From Ktedonosporobacter rubrisoli (GTDB lineage Bacteria > Chloroflexota > Ktedonobacteria > Ktedonobacterales > Ktedonobacteraceae): a stretch of 64,000 bases of DNA. The DNA is taken from positions 10,912,001 through 10,976,000 of the forward strand of contig NZ_CP035758.1 of NCBI RefSeq assembly GCF_004208415.1. Reading direction: 5' to 3'. Numbering within the stretch: position 1 is the first letter of the stretch; every line of letters starts with the position of its first letter. The notes below the pieces were generated by a model. It saw only the letters and a list, made by a program, of their open reading frames with translations. It was not told the DNA's origin and did not search any database. The position numbers and the translations under genes are program-made. This document shows, in pieces, positions 26,072-34,185 of this stretch.

Positions 26072-26110
26072 CTCCTTCTCGTCGCATTTTCCTCATTTTT
26101 GGGCGAGCCG

Positions 26111-26902
26111 TTAGCTGCGATTGAAGAACTCAACAAGCACAGGAGCAAGGACCTCGGCCTGAACTTCGTGGGTCTGACCTTGCAGAACGCGATGCTTGGC
26201 ATTGGGAATGGCCTTTGCCAGTGCTACTGCTGTTGCGTGCATAAACGGAAAAGAAGCTGAGCCATCCATGACCAGCGTTGGCACCGCGACGCAAGCGGCC
26301 TTCGCGGTGGGAACCGAGCCATCTTCACCGAGGGCTGCGGCATCGTAGGCCAGAGTTGGCCCAATCGCTTCAAACATCGGCCACATGGGCTGCTGACGCA
26401 TCCCCTCAAGCTGCTCAGCGGGCATCCCCACCCGCATCAGAAAGAGCCCGACTGCGTCGCCCTTGCGGCCCTCTGCAAGCACTTCCGCAAGCTGTTTGCG
26501 GTAGGTTCTCCACCCTTGCCCGGCGGCGGCATCATCATTGTATGCAGCTTCATACAGAGCCAGTTTCTTCACCTTCCCGTCGAGCTTGATAGTGGCCTCC
26601 AAAGCCAGGGCGGCGCCGGAGGAGATGCCATACACGAACGCCGATCCCCCGGCTTCGTCGATCAATGCCTCGATATCTTCAATTTCACGCTCAACAGCAA
26701 ATGGCTGCGTATCCGTGCTCTCGCCACGCCCCCGACGATCATAGGCAAATACCGTGAAGTGTGGCACCAGTAAGGTTGACAGTGGCCGCATAGGCCCCAA
26801 TGCCCGATAGCACATGGCGCCATCTACCAGGATGACCGCTGGTCCGCTGCCTACCTGATCATAGGCAATGCCTGTGCCGTCGGCTGATTGTACCTTCGTC
26901 AT
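26111..26902 (-). CDS. Alpha/beta hydrolase
   Basis: 263 residues from ATG 26902, chosen because AAGGGAG lies just upstream and the protein then starts M-T-K-V-Q-S-A-D-G-T-G-I-A-Y-D-Q-V-G like its relatives; the frame extends another 53 codons upstream without a ribosome site. Visible: oxyanion region V-I-L-V-D-G-A, Y-D-R-R-G-R-G-E-S, nucleophile Ser in Y-G-I-S-S-G-A-A (variant of G-x-S-x-G), acid Asp in L-V-M-D-G-S and His near the end in G-Q-T-H-E-V. Cytoplasmic hydrolase of unknown ester or amide substrate. Lies downstream of the MmyB-type regulator gene on the same strand. Confidence 0.8.
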   Translation of the reverse strand: MTKVQSADGTGIAYDQVGSGPAVILVDGAMCYRALGPMRPLSTLLVPHFTVFAYDRRGRGESTDTQPFAVEREIEDIEALIDEAGGSAFVYGISSGAALALEATIKLDGKVKKLALYEAAYNDDAAAGQGWRTYRKQLAEVLAEGRKGDAVGLFLMRVGMPAEQLEGMRQQPMWPMFEAIGPTLAYDAAALGEDGSVPTAKAACVAVPTLVMDGSASFPFMHATAVALAKAIPNAKHRVLQGQTHEVQAEVLAPVLVEFFNRS

Positions 26903-27100
26903 AAAATCTCCCTTCGTTACTAGTTGATCAGGTTCATTATACTTCGGAAGTGAAGCGCAGAACTTCTCCCATCTTGCGCGTTTGGCCATGCAGCATAACC
27001 GCAGCGCATTCCAAAACACGGTCTGAGTAGGGGAGCTCGTAGTGATCAGAAATGCAGCCACACGTATCAGCCAGGAGATGAACAGAAGCGTGGCTGCGTA

Positions 27101-27958
27101 TCAGCAAAATGTTGAATCTTCCCGCAATCCAGACGCCGAGAGAGCTGTTAATTTGGATGCAGTCTCGGTCCCAGGAACTGGTGTGGAAACAATCATTTGC
27201 AGATCGGGATCATCTACTATGTGAAAGATCTTTATCTGGAAGATTAATAGCCCAACAAGAGGATGGTTGAAGTATATTGGTTTCACATGCGTCCTTTGTA
27301 CATCGTGACGAGGCCACCACTCGCGAAATTCCGGGCTGGAAGCGCTAAGGTCATTCACCAGTTCTGTGAACCATGTTTCACCAATGTAGCGCTGTGTACT
27401 GGCTCGAAAGAATGCAATCTTGCTTCGCGCTTCCTCCTCCCAGTTGAGCCATTGCGTGCGTTGTCGTGGATCTGTAAAGAGGAACCAGAGCACATTGCGT
27501 TCTCGGGCAGACATCGTGTTAAAGTCTGCATATACCTGACGTGTCGCCTGATTCCAGGCGATCATATCCCAACGATGGTTGACCACTGCCGCAGGATATG
27601 TTCCCATGCGCTCAAGGATCAGTTGGAGGGTGGGATCAACGCTTTGCGTCAAGGGTAGCGGATCGACAGGAAGCTGCTTGCGTGCCAGAACAAAGAGATG
27701 TGCCCGTTCGTCGCGATCGAGCTTGAGGGCATGAGCGAGGCTTTCCAGTATCTGTGCGCTAGCCGTAATATCCCGCCCCTGTTCAAGCCGGGTATACCAG
27801 TCAGTTCCCACGCCAGCAATCGATGCCAACTCTTCTCGGCGCAAACCTGGCGTTCTCCGGCGCGTCCCCGGAGGTAATCCAACCTGACTGGGAGAAATAT
27901 GTTCTCGGCGCGTCCGCAAAAATTGAGCTAATGCTTTCCGTCGTTCTTTTTCGTTCAT
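27101..27958 (-). CDS. MmyB-type helix-turn-helix regulator
   Basis: 285 residues. Residues about 8-85 form an XRE-like helix-turn-helix: F-L-R-T-R-R-E-H-I-S-P...R-R-T-P-G-L-R-R-E-E-L-A-S-I-A-G-V-G-T-D-W-Y-T-R-L-E-Q-G-R; residues about 110-270 form the PAS-like MmyB ligand-binding domain (W-D-M-I-A-W-N-Q-A...N-V-L-W-F-L-F-T-D-P...F-R-E-W-W-P-R-H-D-V). MmyB proteins characteristically sit beside a short-chain dehydrogenase gene transcribed the other way, exactly as here (28185), and may bind fatty acid-like ligands. The intergenic 226 bases would hold both promoters. Confidence 0.88.
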   Translation of the reverse strand: MNEKERRKALAQFLRTRREHISPSQVGLPPGTRRRTPGLRREELASIAGVGTDWYTRLEQGRDITASAQILESLAHALKLDRDERAHLFVLARKQLPVDPLPLTQSVDPTLQLILERMGTYPAAVVNHRWDMIAWNQATRQVYADFNTMSARERNVLWFLFTDPRQRTQWLNWEEEARSKIAFFRASTQRYIGETWFTELVNDLSASSPEFREWWPRHDVQRTHVKPIYFNHPLVGLLIFQIKIFHIVDDPDLQMIVSTPVPGTETASKLTALSASGLREDSTFC

Positions 27959-28184
27959 CGCTGCGCATCCTCATCCTGGGAGAATAAATCCCAGGATATT
28001 TTGACTCCTGGTTCTTGTCTCGTTGTTCTGGCAGTATTCTATCACAACGCCAAATCTCTAGAGAAGGCGCCCATTCGTCAAAGCCTGGGGAAAACTACAA
28101 GTTTATGGAGGTGCGCTGTTCATTGCGCATCTTATGGGATCTGGAAACTTTTGCTGAGGAACCTCGATAAGGTAGGAGCGGAAG

Positions 28185-28958
28185 ATGTTTAACTTCGAGA
28201 AGAAAGTTGTTTTGGTCACAGGTGCTACTTCAGGCATGGGACGCGATACTGCACTTGCCTTTGCTAAAGCGGGAGCATCAGTCGCGCTCGTCGGAAGAAG
28301 GCAAAAAGAAGGTACTGCAGCTGTAGAAAATATTAAAAGTAATGGCGGCAATGCCATTTTTCTACAGGCCGATCTTGCCTCAGGAGAACAAGCGATAGTT
28401 GATGTGATCGCTAGTACTGTTGCTATTTACGGACGTCTGGATGTAGCGTTTAACAACGCTGGAATACAGGGCAGATCTGGGTCAATCACGGAGGCAAGCG
28501 AAAGCGAATGGGATGATGTTCTCAACCTGAATCTGAAAAGTGTTGGGCTTGCATGCAAACATGAGTTTTTGCAGTTTCTCAAGCAAGGTGGAGGTGGAGT
28601 GATTGTGAATACATCATCCTTTCTCTCGCTTGGTGCAGTGGCGGGTTCGAGCATTTATGCCGCGAGCAAAGGTGGCCTGGATGCCCTGACACGCAACCTT
28701 GCCCTGGAAGGTGGACCGCATAACATTCGTGTGAACGCTGTGAATCCTGGCGCCATCATAACGGAAATGTTCCGCCGCACAGTTGATCCCGAATCGGATG
28801 CTGCCTTGCCCATCAAGAATGCTGTCCCGTTGCAAAAACGCCTGGGAACAGGTGACGACGTTGCAGGAACAGTGCTATGGCTTTGCTCAGAAGCATCTTC
28901 CTATGTGACGGGGCAGACGATTCTTGTCGATGGAGGTCTAACGATTCACACGTTGTGA
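28185..28958 (+). CDS. SDR-family oxidoreductase, probable target of the divergent MmyB-type regulator
   Basis: 257 residues, classical SDR. Cofactor motif T-G-A-T-S-G-M-G at about 12-19, N-N-A-G near 89, catalytic Ser in V-N-T-S-S, Y-A-A-S-K-G, and C-terminal S-Y-V-T-G-Q-T-I-L-V-D-G-G. R-R-Q-K-E at about 38-42 following strand 2 suggests NADP preference. General 3-oxoacyl/alcohol reductase type; substrate not deducible. Divergent from the MmyB-type regulator with 226 bases between the starts, a recurrent pairing. Confidence 0.85.
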   Translation: MFNFEKKVVLVTGATSGMGRDTALAFAKAGASVALVGRRQKEGTAAVENIKSNGGNAIFLQADLASGEQAIVDVIASTVAIYGRLDVAFNNAGIQGRSGSITEASESEWDDVLNLNLKSVGLACKHEFLQFLKQGGGGVIVNTSSFLSLGAVAGSSIYAASKGGLDALTRNLALEGGPHNIRVNAVNPGAIITEMFRRTVDPESDAALPIKNAVPLQKRLGTGDDVAGTVLWLCSEASSYVTGQTILVDGGLTIHTL

Positions 28959-29222
28959 AGCATGTAAGTCAAGCGGAAGCATGAATCTACTAGCGGATGC
29001 CTGGGAACTGCTGCAAGCCCGCTTTGTTGTTCTGCTTCCCATTTTCTATAACAAAGAATAGAGGATAATTCTTGTTACGTATGCTAATAGTCATGATAGA
29101 ATTAAGATTCAAATTATGTTATTATGATAAATGATAAAGTACTTATTTGCAGTGTGTGTAGTTTATTGTAGGGTTAAGCTTGCTTAAGCATGACCATAAA
29201 CGCAGATGTGGGGGAGGACAGC

Positions 29223-30071
29223 ATGGACAAATCCGCAGTTCAGAGCGCATTAACTGGTGCCGGTTTGGCAAAGCTCGTTCCTGATATTGATAAGCTATTG
29301 CGCCTATCTATTCGGCTCTATGCTACGCCAGTTAGCCAGCCCCAGCAGGAGGTTGGGGTATCGCGGCTTGGCGGGGTTCCTGATTTACCTTCAGAAATTG
29401 CCTGGCCGCAGTGGAAGAATGTTCCACAATCGTTTATCGCCCAGATACGTCTTGATGACGTTCATCAGTATGATCTCAATGGTTTGTTGCCTGCGCAGGG
29501 AATGCTCTGGTTCTTCTACGATGCCCAGCAAGAAACTTTCGGCGAGGAGCCTGCCGATCGTGGAGGGTGGCAAGTTTTCTTTGCTCCTTCGGCTGCTCGA
29601 CTGCAGCGCGCAACTGTGCCCACCTCGCTTCCGCAAGCCAGCCAGTTTCAAGCCTGTTCTCTGCGTTTTGCCAGCGAACTTACGCTGGCATTACAGCCAC
29701 AACTTGAAATAGCGAATCTCAAGTGGAGTGATAGTGAGCAAGAGCAATACGATAATATGCTCTCAACACTCATTGAGCAAAATGAACGTGCGGCTGTTCA
29801 CCATCGACTCTTAGGATACCCTGAAACCCTCCAGGATGACATGCGCCAACAATGTCAGCTTGTCAGCCATGGAGTCACTGACGAGGACGATCCTCGTGTC
29901 GCCACATTGGCAAAAACGGCTATGGACTGGCAATTACTGCTACAGATTGACTCGGATGAGCAGGCCGGCATGAAATGGGGCAATACAGGCATGCTCTACT
30001 ATTGGATTACGCAAGCTGACCTGCAACAGAGGCAATTTGGCAATACCTGGCTAATATTGCAGTCCGAGTAA
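29223..30071 (+). CDS. DUF1963 (YwqG-like) family protein
   Basis: 282 residues from ATG 29223, which follows GGGGGAGG; an in-frame ATG 11 codons earlier lacks such a site. Recognised by S-R-L-G-G-V-P-D-L-P-S-E-I-A-W-P, then F-I-A-Q-I-R-L-D-D-V, L-P-A-Q-G-M-L-W-F-F-Y-D and the end W-Q-L-L-L-Q-I-D-S-D-E...W-G-N-T-G-M-L-Y-Y-W-I, which follow the DUF1963 pattern closely. The family has a known fold but no assigned reaction. Soluble. Forty-four bases separate it from the next, lipoprotein gene; co-transcription is possible. Confidence 0.8.
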   Translation: MDKSAVQSALTGAGLAKLVPDIDKLLRLSIRLYATPVSQPQQEVGVSRLGGVPDLPSEIAWPQWKNVPQSFIAQIRLDDVHQYDLNGLLPAQGMLWFFYDAQQETFGEEPADRGGWQVFFAPSAARLQRATVPTSLPQASQFQACSLRFASELTLALQPQLEIANLKWSDSEQEQYDNMLSTLIEQNERAAVHHRLLGYPETLQDDMRQQCQLVSHGVTDEDDPRVATLAKTAMDWQLLLQIDSDEQAGMKWGNTGMLYYWITQADLQQRQFGNTWLILQSE

Positions 30072-30115
30072 ATCTGTGCGGTTTTTAGCATTTTTTGAAA
30101 AAAAGAGGGGCGGTA

Positions 30116-30694
30116 ATGAAATATTTCCATCTGTTGGTGGCAGCGCTCATTCTACTATTTGTATTTACGGGTTGCAATTCGACTGCTTCCAATGGGAACA
30201 ATTCGAACGGGAATGGCGGCAATTCTAAGCAGGGGAGGAGTAACCAGCCAACAACTAAGGAGCCAACCTGGGGTGTGCGTAACAAAACTTCAAATTGTAC
30301 GATCAATGGACCGTTACAAGATATTGCTTGCACACCTGGCGATATTATCCAATCGGCAACCAAAGAGCAGATCTGTCAGCCAGGGTATGCGCGTACGGTG
30401 CGCAATGTGCCAACCAGCGAGAAAAATCAGGTCTATGCTGAATATGGCATTACCCATCACTCGACAGGCGAGTATGAGGTTGATCACCTTGTGAGCCTGG
30501 AACTGGGCGGCTCTAACGATATTTCTAATCTCTGGCCTGAGGCCGCCAGCCCTAAGCCCGGTTTTCATGAGAAAGATAAAGTTGAGAATTATCTTCATGA
30601 CCAGGTTTGCTCGGGAGCGGTCTCGCTCAAGCAAGCTCAGATAGAGATTGCCACTAACTGGTTGGATGTTTATAATCGGATGCCCAGTAAGTAG
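30116..30694 (+). CDS. Lipoprotein with HNH-nuclease-like domain
   Basis: 192 residues from ATG 30116 behind GAGGGG. Residues 1-20 are a lipoprotein signal with lipobox F-T-G-C (C20). A Asn/Gly/Ser-rich linker (21-45) follows, then a domain with paired cysteines (S-N-C-T and D-I-A-C, Q-I-C, Q-V-C) and the block Y-E-V-D-H-L-V-S-L-E-L-G-G-S-N-D-I-S-N-L-W-P-E, which is the D-H...N core of HNH-type nucleases, with E-K-D-K-V-E-N-Y-L after it. This predicts a membrane-anchored, extracellular nuclease-like protein with disulfides. Whether it cuts nucleic acid is unproven. A perfect hairpin terminator follows. Confidence 0.75.
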   Translation: MKYFHLLVAALILLFVFTGCNSTASNGNNSNGNGGNSKQGRSNQPTTKEPTWGVRNKTSNCTINGPLQDIACTPGDIIQSATKEQICQPGYARTVRNVPTSEKNQVYAEYGITHHSTGEYEVDHLVSLELGGSNDISNLWPEAASPKPGFHEKDKVENYLHDQVCSGAVSLKQAQIEIATNWLDVYNRMPSK

Positions 30695-30704
30695 AACAAT
30701 TTGG

Positions 30705-30750
30705 GAGCCTGGGATTGCTAGAACTGAAGGTCCATTCCCAGGCTCTTTTA
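30705..30750 (+). terminator. Rho-independent terminator of the lipoprotein gene
   Basis: GAGCCTGGGA (30705-30714) and TCCCAGGCTC (30736-30745) pair perfectly, followed by TTTTACTTTTT. Confidence 0.85.
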
Positions 30751-30961
30751 CTTTTTGCGCTAAACTCTCTAGAAACTCCTCACGTATTTTTGCTCTGCCC
30801 ACAGTGTTCTCTCATCTAGCGAAGCTCATAAGACTTTTGTTAGAATAGGAAGCAAGCACACTGACCGCAAATTCTCCTCTAGAACAAAACCTGTGTGGGG
30901 AAAGCTTGTTATGTGTTTTATTTTTCTCATCGTATCTCATATTTAAGATTTGGAGATGAGC

Positions 30962-32638
30962 ATGCCCAAACAAAGTACGATCCGCAATGACTGGTACAAT
31001 GTTGTACAAGAGTACACGGAGAGGCTTGTGAAGATTCGTAGCGTGAGCCCGGGGGAGGGTGAGATTCGCGTGGCCCACGAAGTACTGCGCCAACTCACCG
31101 AGGGAGATGTCGGGTCGCTTTATACGATGCATGGCCTTGATCCTATTGAAGGAGATCCCTATCAGCGGCAGAATGCGTATGCATTTTTGCATGGTCAGAG
31201 CTCTGCAACGCTGGTTCTACTGGGACATATCGATACAGTTGATACGCAAGACTATGGGCCATTAGAGCCGTGGGCGCTTGAGCCAAACGAGCTTACGCTG
31301 CGAAAAAAAGCTTTATTCAGCTCTCCTACTGCTGCGGAAGAAGCTGATGATGACTGGATGTTTGGGCGGGGAGCAATCGATATGAAAAGTGGGGTTGCAG
31401 TCAATATAGCTCTCATGCGTCGCCTCGCGCAAGCTAATCACCAATCGCCTCTTCCCCTTTCTGTCGTAATGCTGGCAACGCCAGATGAGGAGAATGAATC
31501 GGCTGGAGTGCTGCAAGCTGTCCATTTTCTCTTGCGCCTGCGCGAACTATACGGATTGGAGTATCTGGGAGTAATTAACACCGATTCTACGACTGCCCTT
31601 TATCCTGGCGACCAGCAACGCTATATTTATAGTGGCACTATTGGAAAGTTGCTTCCCTGCTTTCTATGCGTTGGAAGCGCCTCGCATGTGGCCACGCCAT
31701 TCAATGGCTTGGATGCTAATCTTCTTGCCGCTGAGCTGATTCGTGAGCTCAGTATGAACGATAGTCTATGCGATGTTGCCCAGGGTCAGGTAACTGCTCC
31801 CCCGGTGACGCTTCATGCGAAGGATCTTAAAGATCATTACGACGTGCAGCTTCCATTTGCGGCTTATTTCTACCTCAACGTGCTTACCCTCAATACGGGC
31901 CCCGATGAGCTATTGCAGCGCCTATGCGCGTGTAGCAGCACTGTAATGCGAGATTTATTGCAACGTGTAGATCAGGCTGAGCAGCGCTGGCGGCAGGCTA
32001 GCGGTGAGCATGGATGGCAAGAGCGCTTCCAGCCTCGTCATGGAAGTGTACTTACCTATGCCCAGCTGTATACGGAAGCAGTCAAGCAATTAGGGGAGGA
32101 TCAGGTGCAGGCAGCCCTTGATGCCGAATGGCAGCGCGCTTCTTCCCTCCCCGATGCTCGTGAACGCAGCCTGTGCCTTGCCCAGCGTTTATGGAAGTTA
32201 AGCAACAGGCAAGGACCCGCCGTAGTTATCTTTTATGCTCCTCCCTATTATCCGCATGTGGCACCCACACCGGGAGCGCTGCAGGATGCTATTTCCAATG
32301 TTGTGGCGGCCCATCCAGAGATACCGCTTGAAATACTGCCATATTATCCCTATCTTTCCGATATGAGCTATCTGCGGCTCGATCCTGGTATAAATCTAAG
32401 TGCATTTACCCAGAACATGCCTATCTGGCAAGAAAGCGGTACGCAGGCGCAGATAGGGGCATATAAGCTGCCATTAGCGGAGATTCAAAAGCTAGCCTTG
32501 CCGGTTATTAACTGGGGGCCCTATGGTTATGCGTTTCACCAGCGCGATGAACGAGTGCTTAAATCATATTCCTTTGAAACGCTACCGCAGCTGATTTATG
32601 AAACGATCATGTACTTGGCCCAGAACAGCGCTTCATAG
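30962..32638 (+). CDS. rocB: RocB-like M20-family peptidase
   Basis: 558 residues from ATG 30962, six bases after GGAG. Metallopeptidase M20 fold: metal ligands in L-L-G-H-I-D-T-V-D, F-G-R-G-A-I-D-M-K-S-G, the general-base pair in A-T-P-D-E-E-N-E-S-A-G and Asp in I-N-T-D-S. The long C-terminal half with V-I-F-Y-A-P-P-Y-Y-P-H-V and Y-Y-P-Y-L-S-D-M-S-Y-L matches the RocB subgroup, encoded with arginine-catabolism genes in bacilli, but no roc genes are near. Expected to hydrolyse a peptide or acylated amino acid in the cytoplasm. Upstream in-frame TTG/ATG are possible starts. Monocistronic. Confidence 0.82.
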   Translation: MPKQSTIRNDWYNVVQEYTERLVKIRSVSPGEGEIRVAHEVLRQLTEGDVGSLYTMHGLDPIEGDPYQRQNAYAFLHGQSSATLVLLGHIDTVDTQDYGPLEPWALEPNELTLRKKALFSSPTAAEEADDDWMFGRGAIDMKSGVAVNIALMRRLAQANHQSPLPLSVVMLATPDEENESAGVLQAVHFLLRLRELYGLEYLGVINTDSTTALYPGDQQRYIYSGTIGKLLPCFLCVGSASHVATPFNGLDANLLAAELIRELSMNDSLCDVAQGQVTAPPVTLHAKDLKDHYDVQLPFAAYFYLNVLTLNTGPDELLQRLCACSSTVMRDLLQRVDQAEQRWRQASGEHGWQERFQPRHGSVLTYAQLYTEAVKQLGEDQVQAALDAEWQRASSLPDARERSLCLAQRLWKLSNRQGPAVVIFYAPPYYPHVAPTPGALQDAISNVVAAHPEIPLEILPYYPYLSDMSYLRLDPGINLSAFTQNMPIWQESGTQAQIGAYKLPLAEIQKLALPVINWGPYGYAFHQRDERVLKSYSFETLPQLIYETIMYLAQNSAS

Positions 32639-32672
32639 CCGCCTGCTCTGCTAGCGGTAAAGAATCAAGTGT

Positions 32673-32704
32673 TTGCTCTGCTCGCTCGATCCTGAGCAGA
32701 GCAA
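32673..32704 (+). terminator. Hairpin downstream of the RocB-like gene
   Basis: TTGCTCTGCTC (32673-32683) and GAGCAGAGCAA (32694-32704), perfect 11-base arms, but no T-run follows; termination or mRNA end protection. Confidence 0.5.
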
Positions 32705-32912
32705 GCGTAAGCTGGAGGAAGAAAAACCTTTTCTTATATCATAGCTCTCTTCTTGAAACTAGACATTTCCCCCGAGAAATATATACAATACGAAAAACGA
32801 AGTGACAGCATTCGATATTGGCTGCTTGCATGGGTACAATCTTTTTATAGTGCGCTACAGTAGGTACCTGTCCTGTGGTTTCTGCTTCTACCATTCTTTT
32901 TAAGGAATAAAC

Positions 32913-34037
32913 ATGCCAGTACTTGCAATTCTCCTTGGAATCTTGCTGATTATCGTCGTGGCCAAAGATAGCTTCGAGACAATAGTTTTACCACGACGCG
33001 TATCCTATAAGTTTCGGCTCACTTATTTTTTCTATCGAGTGACCTGGAAGTTCTGGGGTACCATTGGGCGCAGAATGCATGCTAGTAATCGTCGTGAGCA
33101 ATATCTGGGCTTCTACGGCCCTCTTTCGTTGATTTTACTGCTCATCGTTTGGGCGGTCATCTTTATAGTTGCTTTTGCCCTCATCCATTGGGGATTGCGC
33201 TCTCCCCTCAATGCGCCTGAAAAAGTTCCCACCTTCGGTAGCTATCTCTATATGAGCGGTACCACATTCTTTACCCTTGGCCTGGGCGATATTGCTCCAC
33301 TTACAGGTCTGTCGCGTATGTTGATGGTCATTGAGGCTGGGATAGGCTTTGGTTCACTTGCCCTGGTCATTGGCTATGTTCCTGTTATTTATCAGGCCTT
33401 TTCGCGGCGCGAACTGCATATTTCGCTACTCGATGCTCGCGCTGGCTCTCCTCCTAGCGCTGTGGAGCTTATTCTTCGCCATAGGAACCAGCCCGAAGAA
33501 CTTGCTCGCTTCTTGAATGAATGGGAGCACTGGTGCGCGGAGCTTTTAGAGAGCCATCTCTCCTATCCAGTCCTTGCCTATTATCGTTCTTTGCACGAGA
33601 ATCAATCCTGGCTTGGCGCGCTAACCTCTATTTTGGATGCTTGTGCGCTCTTATTAGTTGGGATTGAAGGTCTGCCAGTAAAGCCGGCAAAATTTACCTT
33701 TGCCATCGCCCGTCATGCCGCCGTTGATCTGGCCCAGTCCTTCGGCGTTTCTCCGAACCTGCATGCTAAGCGTCTCTCATCCTTAGAGTTCCGACAGCTG
33801 CAGCAGGTCCTGGCCAGGGATGGCCTGATGTTTAAAGACCCGGCTACTGCCGAGGAGCGCCTGGCTCACATTCGCGGTAAGTATGAGCTTTTTGTTGCGT
33901 CCCTTGCCCAACATATGCTGCTATCCCTGCCCGCCTGGTTGGCTCCAGAAAACCCTATTGATGATTGGCAGACCAGCGCCTGGGATCACTTTCTAGATAC
34001 CTCGCCACGGACGCTTGACGAGACTATGTTGGCTTGA
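32913..34037 (+). CDS. Two-pore-helix ion channel with large cytoplasmic domain
   Basis: 374 residues behind AAGGA. Hydrophobic helices at about 2-16, 72-94 and 136-158; between the last two lies a pore loop with T-T-F-F-T-L-G-L-G-D (selectivity filter T121-D126), a variant of the potassium filter T-V-G-Y-G-D. The first helix is followed by a basic stretch (L-P-R-R-V...G-R-R). About 200 residues after the last helix form a soluble, mostly helical domain of unknown type. Likely a tetrameric K+-type channel; ion preference is unsure because Tyr is replaced by Leu. A histidine kinase gene follows at 150 bases, after a terminator-like hairpin. Confidence 0.75.
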   Translation: MPVLAILLGILLIIVVAKDSFETIVLPRRVSYKFRLTYFFYRVTWKFWGTIGRRMHASNRREQYLGFYGPLSLILLLIVWAVIFIVAFALIHWGLRSPLNAPEKVPTFGSYLYMSGTTFFTLGLGDIAPLTGLSRMLMVIEAGIGFGSLALVIGYVPVIYQAFSRRELHISLLDARAGSPPSAVELILRHRNQPEELARFLNEWEHWCAELLESHLSYPVLAYYRSLHENQSWLGALTSILDACALLLVGIEGLPVKPAKFTFAIARHAAVDLAQSFGVSPNLHAKRLSSLEFRQLQQVLARDGLMFKDPATAEERLAHIRGKYELFVASLAQHMLLSLPAWLAPENPIDDWQTSAWDHFLDTSPRTLDETMLA

Positions 34038-34063
34038 AGAACGTGGGCGGCTAGGAAGCAGGT

Positions 34064-34090
34064 CAGTCTTACGCCTCAAGACTGGCTTTA
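34064..34090 (+). terminator. Short hairpin after the channel gene
   Basis: CAGTCTT (34064-34070) pairs with AAGACTG (34078-34084), then GCTTTACTC. Weak terminator candidate. Confidence 0.45.
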
Positions 34091-34185
34091 CTCTTGACAT
34101 ATAGTCTTTTCATCGTTTACATTACAGGTGCCTTACCAACAGAGCACTAAAAAATAGTCCTGGCGAGCCAGAAAAGAAATCTTTT

